NCBI RefSeq assembly: GCF_001005825.1
Contig: NZ_LBHV01000013.1
Location: 58,382 to 122,381 of the forward strand
Length of the DNA stretch: 64,000 nt
Reading direction: 5' to 3'
Origin: Rhizobium sp. LC145
GTDB lineage: Bacteria > Pseudomonadota > Alphaproteobacteria > Rhizobiales > Rhizobiaceae
This document shows positions 7,930 to 16,707 of this stretch, in pieces (the first letter of the stretch is position 1; each line of letters begins with the position of its first letter). The notes under the pieces were generated by a model. It had not been told where the DNA came from. It did no database searches and saw nothing but the letters and a program-made list of their open reading frames with translations. The translations under genes and the position numbers were made by a program.

Positions 7930-9363
7930 TCAGCTCAGCGTGCTAAGGCCGCTGCCCCAGGGGCCGTGATGCTTGTCGACGCCGTCGAGGCGGTCGAAGC
8001 CGTGGGCGCCGAAGAAGTCGCGCTGCGCCTGGATGAGGTTCGCAGTACCCCGGCCCCGGCGATAGGCATCGAAATAGGAAAGCGCCGAGGAAAGCGCCGG
8101 CACCGGCAGGCCGGAGAGCGCTGCATAGGAGACCACGCGGCGGAGCGCCCCATCCGTCTCCTTGACCATCTTGGAGAAGGCCGGCGTGACGATGAGGTTC
8201 GGCACATCCGGGTCCCTGGTGAAGGCCGAGGTGATCTCGTCCAGGAACTGCGAACGGATGATGCAGCCGGCGCGCCAGATCTTGGCGATCGTCGGCATCG
8301 GCAGGTTCCAGTTATATTCCTCAGATGCCGCGGCCATCACCGCGAACCCTTGCGCATAGGCGCCGATCTTGGCGGCGAGCAGCGCATTTTCGAGATCGGC
8401 CAGGAACACCATTCCATCCTTCGGCCTCTCGACCGGCTTCGGCAGGCCGAAGAGCTTTTCCGCAGCCAGGCGCTCGGTCCTCTGCGAGGAGAGGATGCGT
8501 CCGGTGACGGCGGCTTCGATGGCGGTGGCAGCGACACCCATGTTCTGAGCCTCGATGACCGACCACTTGCCGGTGCCCTTCTGCCCCGCGGCATCGACGA
8601 TCACGTCCACCATCGGCTTGCCTGAAATCGGATCGGTAGCCTTCAAGACCTTCTCAGTGATCTCGATCAGGTAGGAATTGAGCCTGCCCGTATTCCACTT
8701 GCCGAAGACATCACCGATCTCGGCCGCGCTCATGCCGAGCCCGTCGCGCAGGATGCCGTAGATTTCGGCGATCATCTGCATGTCGGCATATTCGATGCCG
8801 TTGTGGATGGTCTTGACGAAGTGGCCGGCGCCGTTTTCGCCGAGCCAGGCGACGCAAGGCTCGTTGTTGAACTTGGCGGAAATCGAGGTCAGCACGCTCT
8901 CGACACGCTTCCAGCTCTCTTCCGTGCCGCCGACCATGATCGACGGGCCGTGGCGGGCCCCTTCCTCGCCGCCGGAAACGCCCATGCCGATGAAGGTCAG
9001 GCCTGAATCCTTGAGATTGTCGAAACGGCGCATCGTGTCGCGGAAATTCGCGTTGCCGGCATCGATCATGATATCGCCGGCCGAAAGATGCGGCTTCAGG
9101 AGCTCCATCTGCTGGTCGACCGGATCGCCGGCCTTGATCATGATGATGATCGGACGCGGCGGGCGGATGGCGGCGACGAAATCTTCCAGCGTCTCGCAGG
9201 GAATGATCTTGCCCTGCAGATCCCCGGCCTCGGCGTAGAAATTGCGCGTCGCTTCGGGAGTTCGGTTGAAAACGGCGATTTTGTTGCCCTTTTCAGCGAT
9301 GTTGAGCGCAAGGTTCGAGCCCATGACGCCAAGACCGATAAGGCCGATTTCTGCCTGTTCCAC
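7930..9363 (-). CDS. gnd: 6-phosphogluconate dehydrogenase (decarboxylating)
   Basis: This 477-residue enzyme of the oxidative pentose phosphate pathway converts 6-phosphogluconate and NADP+ to ribulose-5-phosphate, CO2 and NADPH. It shows the N-terminal Rossmann motif IGLIGLGVMGSNLALNIAEKG, the NRTPEATRNF segment of the NADP site, and the substrate signature HGIEYADMQMIAEIYGILRDG. I start at GTG 9363 because a perfect AGGAGG lies seven bases upstream; the reading frame continues further without conservation. Length is normal for the long-chain bacterial enzyme. Confidence 0.95.
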   Translation of the reverse strand: MEQAEIGLIGLGVMGSNLALNIAEKGNKIAVFNRTPEATRNFYAEAGDLQGKIIPCETLEDFVAAIRPPRPIIIMIKAGDPVDQQMELLKPHLSAGDIMIDAGNANFRDTMRRFDNLKDSGLTFIGMGVSGGEEGARHGPSIMVGGTEESWKRVESVLTSISAKFNNEPCVAWLGENGAGHFVKTIHNGIEYADMQMIAEIYGILRDGLGMSAAEIGDVFGKWNTGRLNSYLIEITEKVLKATDPISGKPMVDVIVDAAGQKGTGKWSVIEAQNMGVAATAIEAAVTGRILSSQRTERLAAEKLFGLPKPVERPKDGMVFLADLENALLAAKIGAYAQGFAVMAAASEEYNWNLPMPTIAKIWRAGCIIRSQFLDEITSAFTRDPDVPNLIVTPAFSKMVKETDGALRRVVSYAALSGLPVPALSSALSYFDAYRRGRGTANLIQAQRDFFGAHGFDRLDGVDKHHGPWGSGLSTLS

Positions 9364-9600
9364 GGATGTGCCTCCTGTTAGAGATTGGGGGCTTTTTGGC
9401 ACTCTAAACCGCAAACGGCAAGGCACGCCGGAGATTAAACGATTAAATTTACGCAATGCGAAACCGGTGCGGGATATACGCCCGAGATCCGGGAACGATC
9501 CTGCCCCTTTCGGCTTCTTGCGCCATGGACGTTTCATCCCCTTCGCCTATGTTGCATGATGCGTCCTGACGGCGAGGAACAGGAAAAACGGAGACGCGTC

Positions 9601-10005
9601 ATGACACCCATGTCCGCCCGCATTGTCCATATCGGCATCAATCGGAACTGGAAGGAGATCTATGCCTTTGCCTCCAGGCCGGAAAACATGCCCGCATGGG
9701 CATCGGGCCTCGCTTCGGGATTGGATCGCGAAGGTGATGACTGGATCGGCGACGGCGGGCCGATCGGCAAGGTAAGGGTGCGCTTTGCCCCGGCCAACGA
9801 TTTCGGCGTCATGGACCATACCGTGACCATGGAAAACGGGCTGGTGGTGGAAAACGCCTTGCGTGTCATTCCGAATGGCGACGGAGCGGAGGTCATGTTC
9901 GCGCTCCTGAAACGGCCGGATATGGATGAAGCCGGTTTCGAAGCCGACGCCGCTCATGTGCGGAAGGACCTCGAAACGCTGAAGCGGCTTATGGAACAGC
10001 AATGA
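9601..10005 (+). CDS. SRPBCC/polyketide-cyclase-like small protein
   Basis: This 134-residue protein has an N-terminus (VHIGINRNWKEIYAFASRPENM) and alternating-strand pattern (GKVRVRFAPANDFGVMDHTV) that fit the START/SRPBCC hydrophobic-ligand fold. No catalytic residues can be named. ATG 9601 follows GGAGACGCGTC, which decides the start over ATG 9556. The VOC-family gene begins 13 bp later, so the two are probably co-transcribed. Confidence 0.65.
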   Translation: MTPMSARIVHIGINRNWKEIYAFASRPENMPAWASGLASGLDREGDDWIGDGGPIGKVRVRFAPANDFGVMDHTVTMENGLVVENALRVIPNGDGAEVMFALLKRPDMDEAGFEADAAHVRKDLETLKRLMEQQ

Positions 10006-10018
10006 TGGGAGAGAACCG

Positions 10019-10375
10019 ATGGCCAGCAAAGGTGCCGATCGCAAGATCGATTATGTCGAATTCCACGTAAGGGATATCCAGCCGATGAAGGACTTCTACG
10101 GCTCCGCCTTCGGCTGGACGTTCACTGACTACGGACCTGACTATTGCGAGTTCCAGGACGGCCGGCTGACCGGCGGTTTCGCCAAGGCACATACGGTATC
10201 GCCGAAGGGCGGAGCGCTCGTCATCCTCTTTGCCGACGATCTGGAAGACGCTGTCGCGCGTGTGGAAAAGGCCGGTGGCAGCATCAGCCGCCCGGTCTTC
10301 TCCTTCCCCGGCGGACGCCGCTTCCATTTCGTCGATCCGGAAGGATACGAACTGGGAGTATGGTCGGATAGATGA
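10019..10375 (+). CDS. VOC (glyoxalase/bleomycin-resistance fold) protein
   Basis: This 118-residue single-domain protein has the vicinal-oxygen-chelate pattern IDYVEFHVRDIQPMKDFYGSAFGWTF, a central LVILFADDLEDAVARVEKAGG helix, and the C-terminal GRRFHFVDPEGYELGVWSD motif with a terminal acidic metal-ligand position. Such proteins act as metal-dependent lyases, isomerases or ligand sequesterers; the substrate is not predictable. GGGAGAG precedes the ATG. Confidence 0.85.
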   Translation: MASKGADRKIDYVEFHVRDIQPMKDFYGSAFGWTFTDYGPDYCEFQDGRLTGGFAKAHTVSPKGGALVILFADDLEDAVARVEKAGGSISRPVFSFPGGRRFHFVDPEGYELGVWSDR

Positions 10376-10437
10376 CCACGCCATTCTGGCGCCGAGGCGG
10401 GAAATATACTACCTTGGGTGCTTGAACGGAGCGTGTC

Positions 10438-10716
10438 ATGGGCCTGCACAAGCTGGAAATCGAGCTCACGGATGAGCTTCTGTCGAGGATCGACCGCGTC
10501 TCGACGCAGACCAACCACACGCGAACGGAAGTGGTGATCGAGACCCTCAAGGATCACCTGCCTGAAGAGGTTGGTTCCAAACAGATTACCAAGGAAGAGC
10601 GACTCGAAGCCCTTCAGAGGGCTTGGAAATTGGTGTCGAAACTGGAACCTGGGCGCTCGCAGGCAGAAATCGACAAGCAGATAAGAGAGTTCCGCGAAGA
10701 TCGAAAATATGACTGA
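10438..10716 (+). CDS. Ribbon-helix-helix antitoxin of a VapBC-type pair
   Basis: This 92-residue protein has an N-terminus (LHKLEIELTDELLSRIDRVSTQTNHTRTEVVIETLKDHL) that fits a CopG/RHH DNA-binding domain. The charged C-terminal half would bind and neutralise the toxin. It overlaps the PIN-domain gene by eight bases, and a GGAG ribosome site precedes the ATG. It probably autorepresses the pair from a promoter in 10376-10437. Confidence 0.8.
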   Translation: MGLHKLEIELTDELLSRIDRVSTQTNHTRTEVVIETLKDHLPEEVGSKQITKEERLEALQRAWKLVSKLEPGRSQAEIDKQIREFREDRKYD

Positions 10717-11122
10717 CAAGGTCTATGTCGATAGCAACATTCTTATCTACTATGTTGATGGAACGACAGACCTGAAGGCAGCGGCACAGCGGAGTTTGAA
10801 AAGTCATGTGGACAAAGGGCGCAGACTTTTCTCCAGCGAACTCACTCTGGGCGAGTGTCTTCGAGGCGCGTGGCGAGACAAAGATGTTGCGGCAACCTTT
10901 CTGACCATCCTGGAAGACGACGCCTTCATTTCTTTGACAGGATTGAACAGGGCGATCATAGGGCGCGCCGCCGAAATCGGCGCCGAGCTGAACATGAAGC
11001 TCGTCGATGCTCTGCATGTCGCCACGGCGGAAGCCTTGAATTGCGGTGTTTTCCTGGCGAATGACCGGGGCATTCGCGTTCCGGATAGGATCGAGATCTA
11101 CCACCTTTCCCACTCCGGCTAG
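10709..11122 (+). CDS. PIN-domain toxin, VapC type
   Basis: This 137-residue PIN-fold ribonuclease candidate has acidic metal ligands at the expected places: Asp8 (YVDSNILIYY), Glu49 (LTLGECLRG), Asp100 (KLVDALHVATA) and Asp119 (LANDRGI). VapC toxins cleave tRNA or rRNA at specific sites; the target here is unknown. It is translationally coupled to the upstream RHH antitoxin gene. The active site looks intact. Confidence 0.87.
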   Translation: MTDKVYVDSNILIYYVDGTTDLKAAAQRSLKSHVDKGRRLFSSELTLGECLRGAWRDKDVAATFLTILEDDAFISLTGLNRAIIGRAAEIGAELNMKLVDALHVATAEALNCGVFLANDRGIRVPDRIEIYHLSHSG

Positions 11123-11163
11123 CCTGACCGCATCGATATTTGGTGCGGATCGACACCAGGCAC

Positions 11164-11880
11164 TCAGGCTGCGCTGGAGCGGCGTCTGCGATCGGCGGTT
11201 TCCTGCATCACGACGAGTGCACCGATGAGCTGCGAAGAACCGGAAAAGCACGGCGACATGCGGCAGTGAATGACGACCGTCTGACCGTTGACCTGATCCG
11301 CATAGGTAAACGCCGCGCTTTCGCCGGCAAAACAGCGGTCGAGATTTTCCTTGAATTCCTGACGGAACCGGTGAATGCCGACGAGCTCGGCGATATGCCG
11401 GCCGATCAGCGCCTCGCGCGGGAGATCGTGGCGGCTGGCATTTGTCTCGTTGGAATAGAAAACCCGATAGCCGGGGGCGATGACCATGACACGGTCGGAA
11501 ATGCGGTTGAGAAGGGCGTCGTCCAGAACCCCGTCGACCGTCACATCGCTGATCGCCAAGCCGGTATCCGCTTCCGATTGTTCGCGACGCCTACCGGACT
11601 GCTGTATCTCGGGAGAAACGTAGCGCTCGACTAGTGTCTGCAGCAGATAGCCGTTGCGGCGAACGCAGCCGCCGTCATCCGCTTCCTCGTTCAGGAGATC
11701 CAGCGCGAACTGGAACTGTGCCTGGATACTGGCCGGATCGCTCGCCTGACTTTCGAAGATCGCCTTCAGCAAGGGATCGAGTTCGCGATCCAGCCGTGCC
11801 ATGGATGCCGTGTCGCCGCGATCGATCGCATTGAGCAGCTCGGCATGTTTGGACCAGAAAAGGTCGATCAACGCTTGCAC
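11164..11880 (-). CDS. PAS-domain protein
   Basis: This is a 238-residue cytoplasmic protein. The N-terminal half is helical and unrecognised. The C-terminal half is a PAS-like sensor (about 135-225; SDRVMVIAPGYRVFYSNETNASRHDL, then LIGRHIAELVGIHRF). No kinase, cyclase or HTH output is present, so it may be a regulator partner or a degenerate sensor. I start at GTG 11880 because GGAGG lies eight bases upstream; the frame extends to TTG 11925 without a ribosome site. It is convergent with the toxin gene. Confidence 0.7.
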   Translation of the reverse strand: MQALIDLFWSKHAELLNAIDRGDTASMARLDRELDPLLKAIFESQASDPASIQAQFQFALDLLNEEADDGGCVRRNGYLLQTLVERYVSPEIQQSGRRREQSEADTGLAISDVTVDGVLDDALLNRISDRVMVIAPGYRVFYSNETNASRHDLPREALIGRHIAELVGIHRFRQEFKENLDRCFAGESAAFTYADQVNGQTVVIHCRMSPCFSGSSQLIGALVVMQETADRRRRSSAA

Positions 11881-12035
11881 GCCACCATCCTCCAAGAAAC
11901 AGTAGGAGATGTCGCCCTGCGGCAAAACTCTCCAGAGGAATCGCCAGTTTCCTTACTTTAACCTCCTGCAAACTGTTTGAAAACAGTGGCGGAGACGGGG
12001 CTCTTGCAACGCAACCGCCACCGATCGCATGCGCG

Positions 12036-12053
12036 AAAAACAAGTCGGCTTGT
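12036..12053 (-). terminator. Possible weak terminator after lpxXL
   Basis: On the minus strand ACAAG-CCGA-CTTGT followed by TTTT begins inside the lpxXL stop codon. The stem is only 5 bp and AT-rich, so it may be fortuitous, but it ends the six-gene cluster. Confidence 0.35.
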
Positions 12054-12988
12054 CAGAGGGTTTTCTTGATCGCCCAGCGGTCGTGATACCAGAGCCATTG
12101 TTCGGGATATTCCCGCACCCAGCTTTCCACCTTGTCGTTCAGCATCTGCGCCGTGGCCTCGACGTCGAGATTGCCGCGTTCGTCGCGGGGAAGCTCGATC
12201 CGCGGCTCGATCTCCAGCCGGTAGCGATTATCCGGAAGCCGGATGCACCGAGCCGGATAGACTTCGCAATTGAACTGGCGGGAAAGCTTGGCGAGCAGCG
12301 GATTGGTGCGTACCGGCCTGCCGAAGAAAGTGGTCGTGAGGCCCTTCTTGAATTTCTGGTCGACCAGAACGCCGACGCCGCCACCGGCTTCCAGTCGCCG
12401 CGCCAATGCAAAGGAAGAGCCGGCATGGGAGGGCACCAGCTGCCCCATGCGGGCGCTGCGGAAGGAAAATACCTTTTCCGCGATATAGGGATTGTTCGGC
12501 GGCCGGAAGAGCACCATTACTTCCAGCCCGAAGGCCTTGCCCGCGACCGGCAGCAGTTCGAAATTCCCGGTATGGGCGGTGAAGACGATGAAGGGCCGCG
12601 GATTGTCGCGCAAGTCCTGGAAGATCGGAATGCCGGAGACTTCCACCCTGCCCGGCTTCTCCTGCTCCGGATCGAAATCGAAAAGCCGGTCGAGGAAGAC
12701 ATATTCGGTTGCCAAGCGCCCCATATGGCCCCAGCTCGCCACTGCGATCTCCTCGAGCTCGCTGTCGCTCTTCTCGGGAAAGGCGTTACGCAGATTGGTG
12801 AGCATCAGCTTGTGGCGGGGCAGATGCGGGCCGACCTTGCGCGCGAGCCGATCGGCGAAGCGGATCGCGGGATCGGCCGGAAACACTTTCAGCAGGTTCA
12901 GAAACCCGAACGCCGCCTGCGCCACCGCCCATTGCTGGAAGTTGCGAAGCGCCAGAACGATCCGGATTGCGAACATCTTCACGGGCAA
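12053..12988 (-). CDS. lpxXL: Very-long-chain acyltransferase of lipid A (LpxXL)
   Basis: This 311-residue membrane-associated LpxL/HtrB-family acyltransferase has an HX4E catalytic motif, HTGNFE (His139, Glu144), and the downstream FGRPVRTNPLLAKLS segment. As the last gene of the acpXL cluster it is expected to transfer the 27-hydroxyoctacosanoyl chain from AcpXL to the lipid A precursor. The frame opens at TTG 12988, abutting the adh2XL stop codon, with GGATGGA upstream; GTG 12982 or ATG 12976 are alternatives. Translational coupling to adh2XL is likely. Confidence 0.9.
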   Translation of the reverse strand: MPVKMFAIRIVLALRNFQQWAVAQAAFGFLNLLKVFPADPAIRFADRLARKVGPHLPRHKLMLTNLRNAFPEKSDSELEEIAVASWGHMGRLATEYVFLDRLFDFDPEQEKPGRVEVSGIPIFQDLRDNPRPFIVFTAHTGNFELLPVAGKAFGLEVMVLFRPPNNPYIAEKVFSFRSARMGQLVPSHAGSSFALARRLEAGGGVGVLVDQKFKKGLTTTFFGRPVRTNPLLAKLSRQFNCEVYPARCIRLPDNRYRLEIEPRIELPRDERGNLDVEATAQMLNDKVESWVREYPEQWLWYHDRWAIKKTL

Positions 12989-14017
12989 TCAGTCCATCCG
13001 CAATATGATCTTGCCGAAGACCTGGCGGGTCTCCATGCGCGCCAGCGCCTTGTCGATCTCGCCAAAGGTGACTTCCGTATCGATGACGGGATGGACGATT
13101 CCGCGCGCCATCTTCTGCATCGCATCCGCCATGTTCTCCATCCGGCAGCCGAAGGAGCCCAGCAGCTTCAGCTGCTGCTGGAAGAGCATCATGAGGTTCA
13201 CCTCGGTCGAAATGCCGGAGGTCGATCCGCAGGTAACGAGCCGCCCTCCCCGCTTGAGCGAAAACATCGAACCCGCCCAGGTATCCTTGCCGACATGTTC
13301 GAAGACGACGTCGACGCCCTTCTTCTTGGTGAGCTTGCGCACCACGCCTTCGAAGCGATCTGTGCGATAGTTGATGACGTGATCGGCGCCGAGCGCCTTG
13401 GCGCGCTCGATCTTGTCGTCGGAACCGACAGTGGTGATGACCGTGCAGCCGATCTTCTTGGCGAGCTGGATCGCCGCCGAGCCGATGCCGGAACCGCCGG
13501 CATGCACGAGGATCGTTTCGCCCGATTGCAGCCTCGCATTGTCGAACAGCATGTGCTCGACGGTACCGAAGGTCACCGGCGCCAGCGCGGCGCCGACGGC
13601 ATCCACACCCGGAGGTGCCGGCACCAGCAAACGCGCCGGCAGGTTGGCCTTCTCCTGGGCAAAGCCGTCGAGATGGAAGCCATGCACGCCGGAGACGTTC
13701 TCACAGAGATTGTCCCGCTTCTCCCGGCAAGGCTTGCAGAGGCCGCAGGTGCGCGCGCCGTAGATAGACACGAGCTGGCCGGGCAGCACGTTCGAAACGC
13801 CGGGGCCGATCGCCTCGACGACGCCGGAAGCTTCCGCCCCGATCGTCAGCGGCATCTTCCGCTTGGCGAATGCCATGCCGCGCCAGCCCCACACGTCGAT
13901 GTGGTTGAGCGCAACGGCCTTGACGCGCAAGGTCACTTCGCCCGGACCCGGTGCCTCCGGTTCCGGAATATCCACGGCCTCGAGCCTGCGGTCGTCGATC
14001 AATTGCAAAGCGCGCAT
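12989..14017 (-). CDS. adh2XL: Zinc-type alcohol dehydrogenase of the VLCFA cluster
   Basis: This 342-residue medium-chain dehydrogenase has a GroES-like N-terminal domain (ALNHIDVWGWRG), a structural zinc cluster pattern (CGLCKPCREKRDNLC) and a Rossmann motif (ILVHAGGSGIGSAAIQLAKKIG). In the rhizobial acpXL-lpxXL cluster the corresponding gene belongs to 27-hydroxy-C28 chain synthesis; its exact step is not settled and an enoyl-reductase-like role is plausible. I start at ATG 14017 after GGAAGG. It is separated from fabF1XL by 163 bp that carry a palindromic repeat. Confidence 0.88.
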   Translation of the reverse strand: MRALQLIDDRRLEAVDIPEPEAPGPGEVTLRVKAVALNHIDVWGWRGMAFAKRKMPLTIGAEASGVVEAIGPGVSNVLPGQLVSIYGARTCGLCKPCREKRDNLCENVSGVHGFHLDGFAQEKANLPARLLVPAPPGVDAVGAALAPVTFGTVEHMLFDNARLQSGETILVHAGGSGIGSAAIQLAKKIGCTVITTVGSDDKIERAKALGADHVINYRTDRFEGVVRKLTKKKGVDVVFEHVGKDTWAGSMFSLKRGGRLVTCGSTSGISTEVNLMMLFQQQLKLLGSFGCRMENMADAMQKMARGIVHPVIDTEVTFGEIDKALARMETRQVFGKIILRMD

Positions 14018-14130
14018 GGTTTCACGTTTCCTTCCGGATTCATCAGGTCGGCGTGGTCCTGTCATACGCCAAACGTCATGCTCGGAATGTCCGGAGCATC
14101 TACCGACCTTCATTCTTTTATCGACGTTCG

Positions 14131-14160
14131 TGTATCCTCGGCACGGGGCCGAGGATGACG
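14131..14160. repeat. REP-like palindromic intergenic repeat
   Basis: ATCCTCGGC-ACGGG-GCCGAGGAT (14134-14156) is a perfect 9-bp inverted repeat flanked by TGT and GACGTC. Short CCTCGG/CCGAGG palindromes of this kind recur between genes in rhizobial genomes (recalled, not searched here). It lies inside the VLCFA operon, between fabF1XL and adh2XL. Confidence 0.55.
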
Positions 14161-14180
14161 TCCTATTCGTGGCGGTGGCC

Positions 14181-15467
14181 TTAGACTGGTTCCAGCGTCA
14201 TGACAAGGCTGGCGTTCTGCCCGCCGAACCCGAAGGAATTGGAAAGCACGGCATTGACCTGCGCATCCCGCTTCTTGCCCGGCACCACGTCGAGCTCGAT
14301 CGTCGGATCGGGATTGGTGTAGTTGATGGTAGGCGGCAGCGTGCCCGTCCGCATGGTCTGGATCGAGAACACGGCCTCGACGGCGCCAGCCGCGGTGAGC
14401 GTGTGACCGATCATAGACTTATTGGAAGAGACCGGAATGCCCTTCAGCTTGTCACCGAAGACGGCGAGCATGGAGCTGTATTCCATCTTGTCGTTTTCCG
14501 GTGTCGAAGTGCCGTGCGCATTGATGTAGCCGATGCCGCTCTCATCCATGCCCGCATCGCTGAGCGCTGCATGGATCGTGGCGATGGCCGGCCCGCCGTC
14601 GGGCGAGGAGCGCGTGCGGTGGAAGTGGTCGGCCTTCTCGCCGCAGCCTTTGAGGATGCCGAGCACCTTGGCGCCACGCGCGATCGCGGCTTCAAGCGAT
14701 TCCAGCACCAGCGTCGCGGCACCCTCGGCGATGACGAAGCCGTCGCGATCCTTGCTGAACGGTTTGGATGCCTTTTCCGGCGGGTCGTTCTGCGTGGAAA
14801 GGGCCGAAAGAAGCGAGAAGCGGATCAGGGCCTCGGCGCTCACCGAACCGTCCGTCGCGACCACCAGCGAGCGTTCGGTGCGGCCCTGCCGGATCGCCTC
14901 GACGCCGAGCTGGATTGCCGTCGCGCCGGAAGCGCAGGCCGTGGAAAGCGTAACCGGCAACCCGCGCGTCCCGAACTTGTCTGCAAGACGCTCCGATATG
15001 GAGCCGAACTGGACAGCCTCGAGGAAGACGGGATCCGGCCGCTCGCGCATGGCCGCGAGGAAGCGGTCATAGACATCCCCCGGCTGCTTCGAGGCAGGCG
15101 CGCGGTCGGCGAGCGCGAAACGGTCGGACCATTCCGGCTCGACAGGCGGCGCGGCAAGGAAGAGCGGCCCTTCGAAATCGCCGGAGAGACCGGCCTGGGC
15201 TAGCGCCTCCGTCGTCGTCTCACGCGCAAACGCATAGGAGCGCTCGACAGCGTTTTCCGCCGGAACCGAGATGAAATCCACCGTGCCGCTGATGCGGGTG
15301 GAAAGCTTGTCGGTCGGGAAGCGGCTGATCTTGTGGATGCCGGACGTGCCGGAAGTCAGCGCCGCCCAGTTGTCCGCAAGCCCCTGGCCGAGCGAGGTGA
15401 TGACGCCCATGCCGGTGACCGCCACGATCGGCCGGCCCAGGTGATCCTTGAAGCGATTGTCGCTCAT
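14181..15467 (-). CDS. fabF1XL: Beta-ketoacyl-ACP synthase, catalytic partner (FabF1XL)
   Basis: This 428-residue FabF-type condensing enzyme has an intact Cys-His-His triad: Cys178 in LSTACASGATAIQ, His318 in NAHGTSTPEND and His355 in SMIGHTLTAAG. It should elongate the AcpXL-bound chain toward C28 with malonyl units. The start overlaps the fabF2XL stop by four bases (ATGA), implying stoichiometric translation and probable heterodimerisation with that cysteine-less homologue. Confidence 0.92.
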   Translation of the reverse strand: MSDNRFKDHLGRPIVAVTGMGVITSLGQGLADNWAALTSGTSGIHKISRFPTDKLSTRISGTVDFISVPAENAVERSYAFARETTTEALAQAGLSGDFEGPLFLAAPPVEPEWSDRFALADRAPASKQPGDVYDRFLAAMRERPDPVFLEAVQFGSISERLADKFGTRGLPVTLSTACASGATAIQLGVEAIRQGRTERSLVVATDGSVSAEALIRFSLLSALSTQNDPPEKASKPFSKDRDGFVIAEGAATLVLESLEAAIARGAKVLGILKGCGEKADHFHRTRSSPDGGPAIATIHAALSDAGMDESGIGYINAHGTSTPENDKMEYSSMLAVFGDKLKGIPVSSNKSMIGHTLTAAGAVEAVFSIQTMRTGTLPPTINYTNPDPTIELDVVPGKKRDAQVNAVLSNSFGFGGQNASLVMTLEPV

Positions 15468-16684
15468 AACGCTCTCCTTCGCGCGTCGGCCGAAAGCACT
15501 GCAACGCCTTCGCCGCGCGTATAACCGACGGTCGTCACCACCGCATGTTTCGCCGGTGCCGGCATCGGCCGCTCGTTTGCCGGGTCGAATGCCGGAACCT
15601 TTGCGCCGCCTTTGAGGCTGAGAGCCGCAAGCGCGAGACCCAGCGGAAACTGCGCTTCCATGCCATGCCCCATCACGCCGCCATAGCCGCGGATCGTGGC
15701 ACCTGGAAATTCCTTTTCGAGAACCGCCTTCTCGCGGGCGACCAGGTCCACGACGCCGCTCGCCCCGGAGAACACGACCGTCTCCGATGCCGCAGCGTCC
15801 GATGCCAGACCGGCAAGCCGGACCAGCCGCTTTTCCAGCCTGCCCTCGTCGCGATTGCCGCGATCACCCTCGATCGCATCGATCACCGCATAGATATGAG
15901 CGCCGCGGGCCTTTGCATGCGCACGCGATTCCAGCACCAGGAAGGCGCCCACGGAACCCATGATCATGCCGCCGCCATTGTCGTCGGACCGCGACCAGAG
16001 CGGGTGCCATTCGCCGGTCGCATGTGCGCGGATGCCCTCGACCAGCAGGATGATATCGGCGCGCTCGGCAACGAAGGCGCCGCCCACGAGATTGTGGGTG
16101 GATTGGCCGGCCTTGATCCGGTGGAACGCCGTCTCCACCGCCGAAATGCCGGCCGCCTCCTCGCCCATGAAGGTGCGGGAAGAACCGGTCACCTTGTGGA
16201 CGATGGAGATATTGCCCGCAAGCAGGTTCGAAAGCTGGGCGAGGAAGAGCGTCGGCCTAAGTTCGGTCGTCAGCTTCTCGTTGAGGAGGATTTCACGGTC
16301 GTTGCGCTTCAGCGCCTCATCGACGATCAGCGAATCCACGTTGATGTCGCGTTCGCCGCCACCGGCCGCCACGATCATGTCCATGGAGGCGCAGGCGTCC
16401 GCATCCGTCTTCAGGCCGGCATCGTCGAGCGCCAGGCCGGCGGAAAACACGCCGAGACGCTGCCAGTTCTCCATCTGGCGCTGGTCGCCACGCTTGGCGA
16501 TCTGCAGCGACCAGTCGATTTCCGGCATCGGATGGACGGGATAGGGCGCGAAACGCTCGGTATCCACGTTCGGTGCGCCGGCCTGCGGAGCGGAAAGAAG
16601 CGCTGCATGCGCTTCCTTGCCCACGCCCTGGCAGGTGACGATCCCGATCCCGGTGATCACGACATCATTGTCTGACTTGCTCAT
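15464..16684 (-). CDS. fabF2XL: Ketosynthase homologue lacking the active-site Cys (FabF2XL)
   Basis: This 406-residue thiolase-fold protein aligns with FabF at both ends (VVITGIGIVTCQGVG; GHGMEAQFPLGLALAALSLKGG). The nucleophile region reads VTGSSRTFMGEEAAG (about 165-179) with no cysteine, and the first catalytic histidine segment reads VFSGASGVVD. The second histidine (His340 in MGHGME) remains. It therefore cannot condense by the usual mechanism and resembles the chain-length-factor subunit (KS-beta) of type II polyketide synthases. It lies between fabZXL and the intact fabF1XL. Confidence 0.88.
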   Translation of the reverse strand: MSKSDNDVVITGIGIVTCQGVGKEAHAALLSAPQAGAPNVDTERFAPYPVHPMPEIDWSLQIAKRGDQRQMENWQRLGVFSAGLALDDAGLKTDADACASMDMIVAAGGGERDINVDSLIVDEALKRNDREILLNEKLTTELRPTLFLAQLSNLLAGNISIVHKVTGSSRTFMGEEAAGISAVETAFHRIKAGQSTHNLVGGAFVAERADIILLVEGIRAHATGEWHPLWSRSDDNGGGMIMGSVGAFLVLESRAHAKARGAHIYAVIDAIEGDRGNRDEGRLEKRLVRLAGLASDAAASETVVFSGASGVVDLVAREKAVLEKEFPGATIRGYGGVMGHGMEAQFPLGLALAALSLKGGAKVPAFDPANERPMPAPAKHAVVTTVGYTRGEGVAVLSADARRRAL

Positions 16685-16707
16685 CTTGTCCTCTTGAACG
16701 GACCGCG

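Noticed and set aside
12029..14158. 709-codon plus-strand open frame across lpxXL and adh2XL
   Set aside because: It is antisense to two well-recognised genes and has no domain; long shadows are expected in high-GC DNA.
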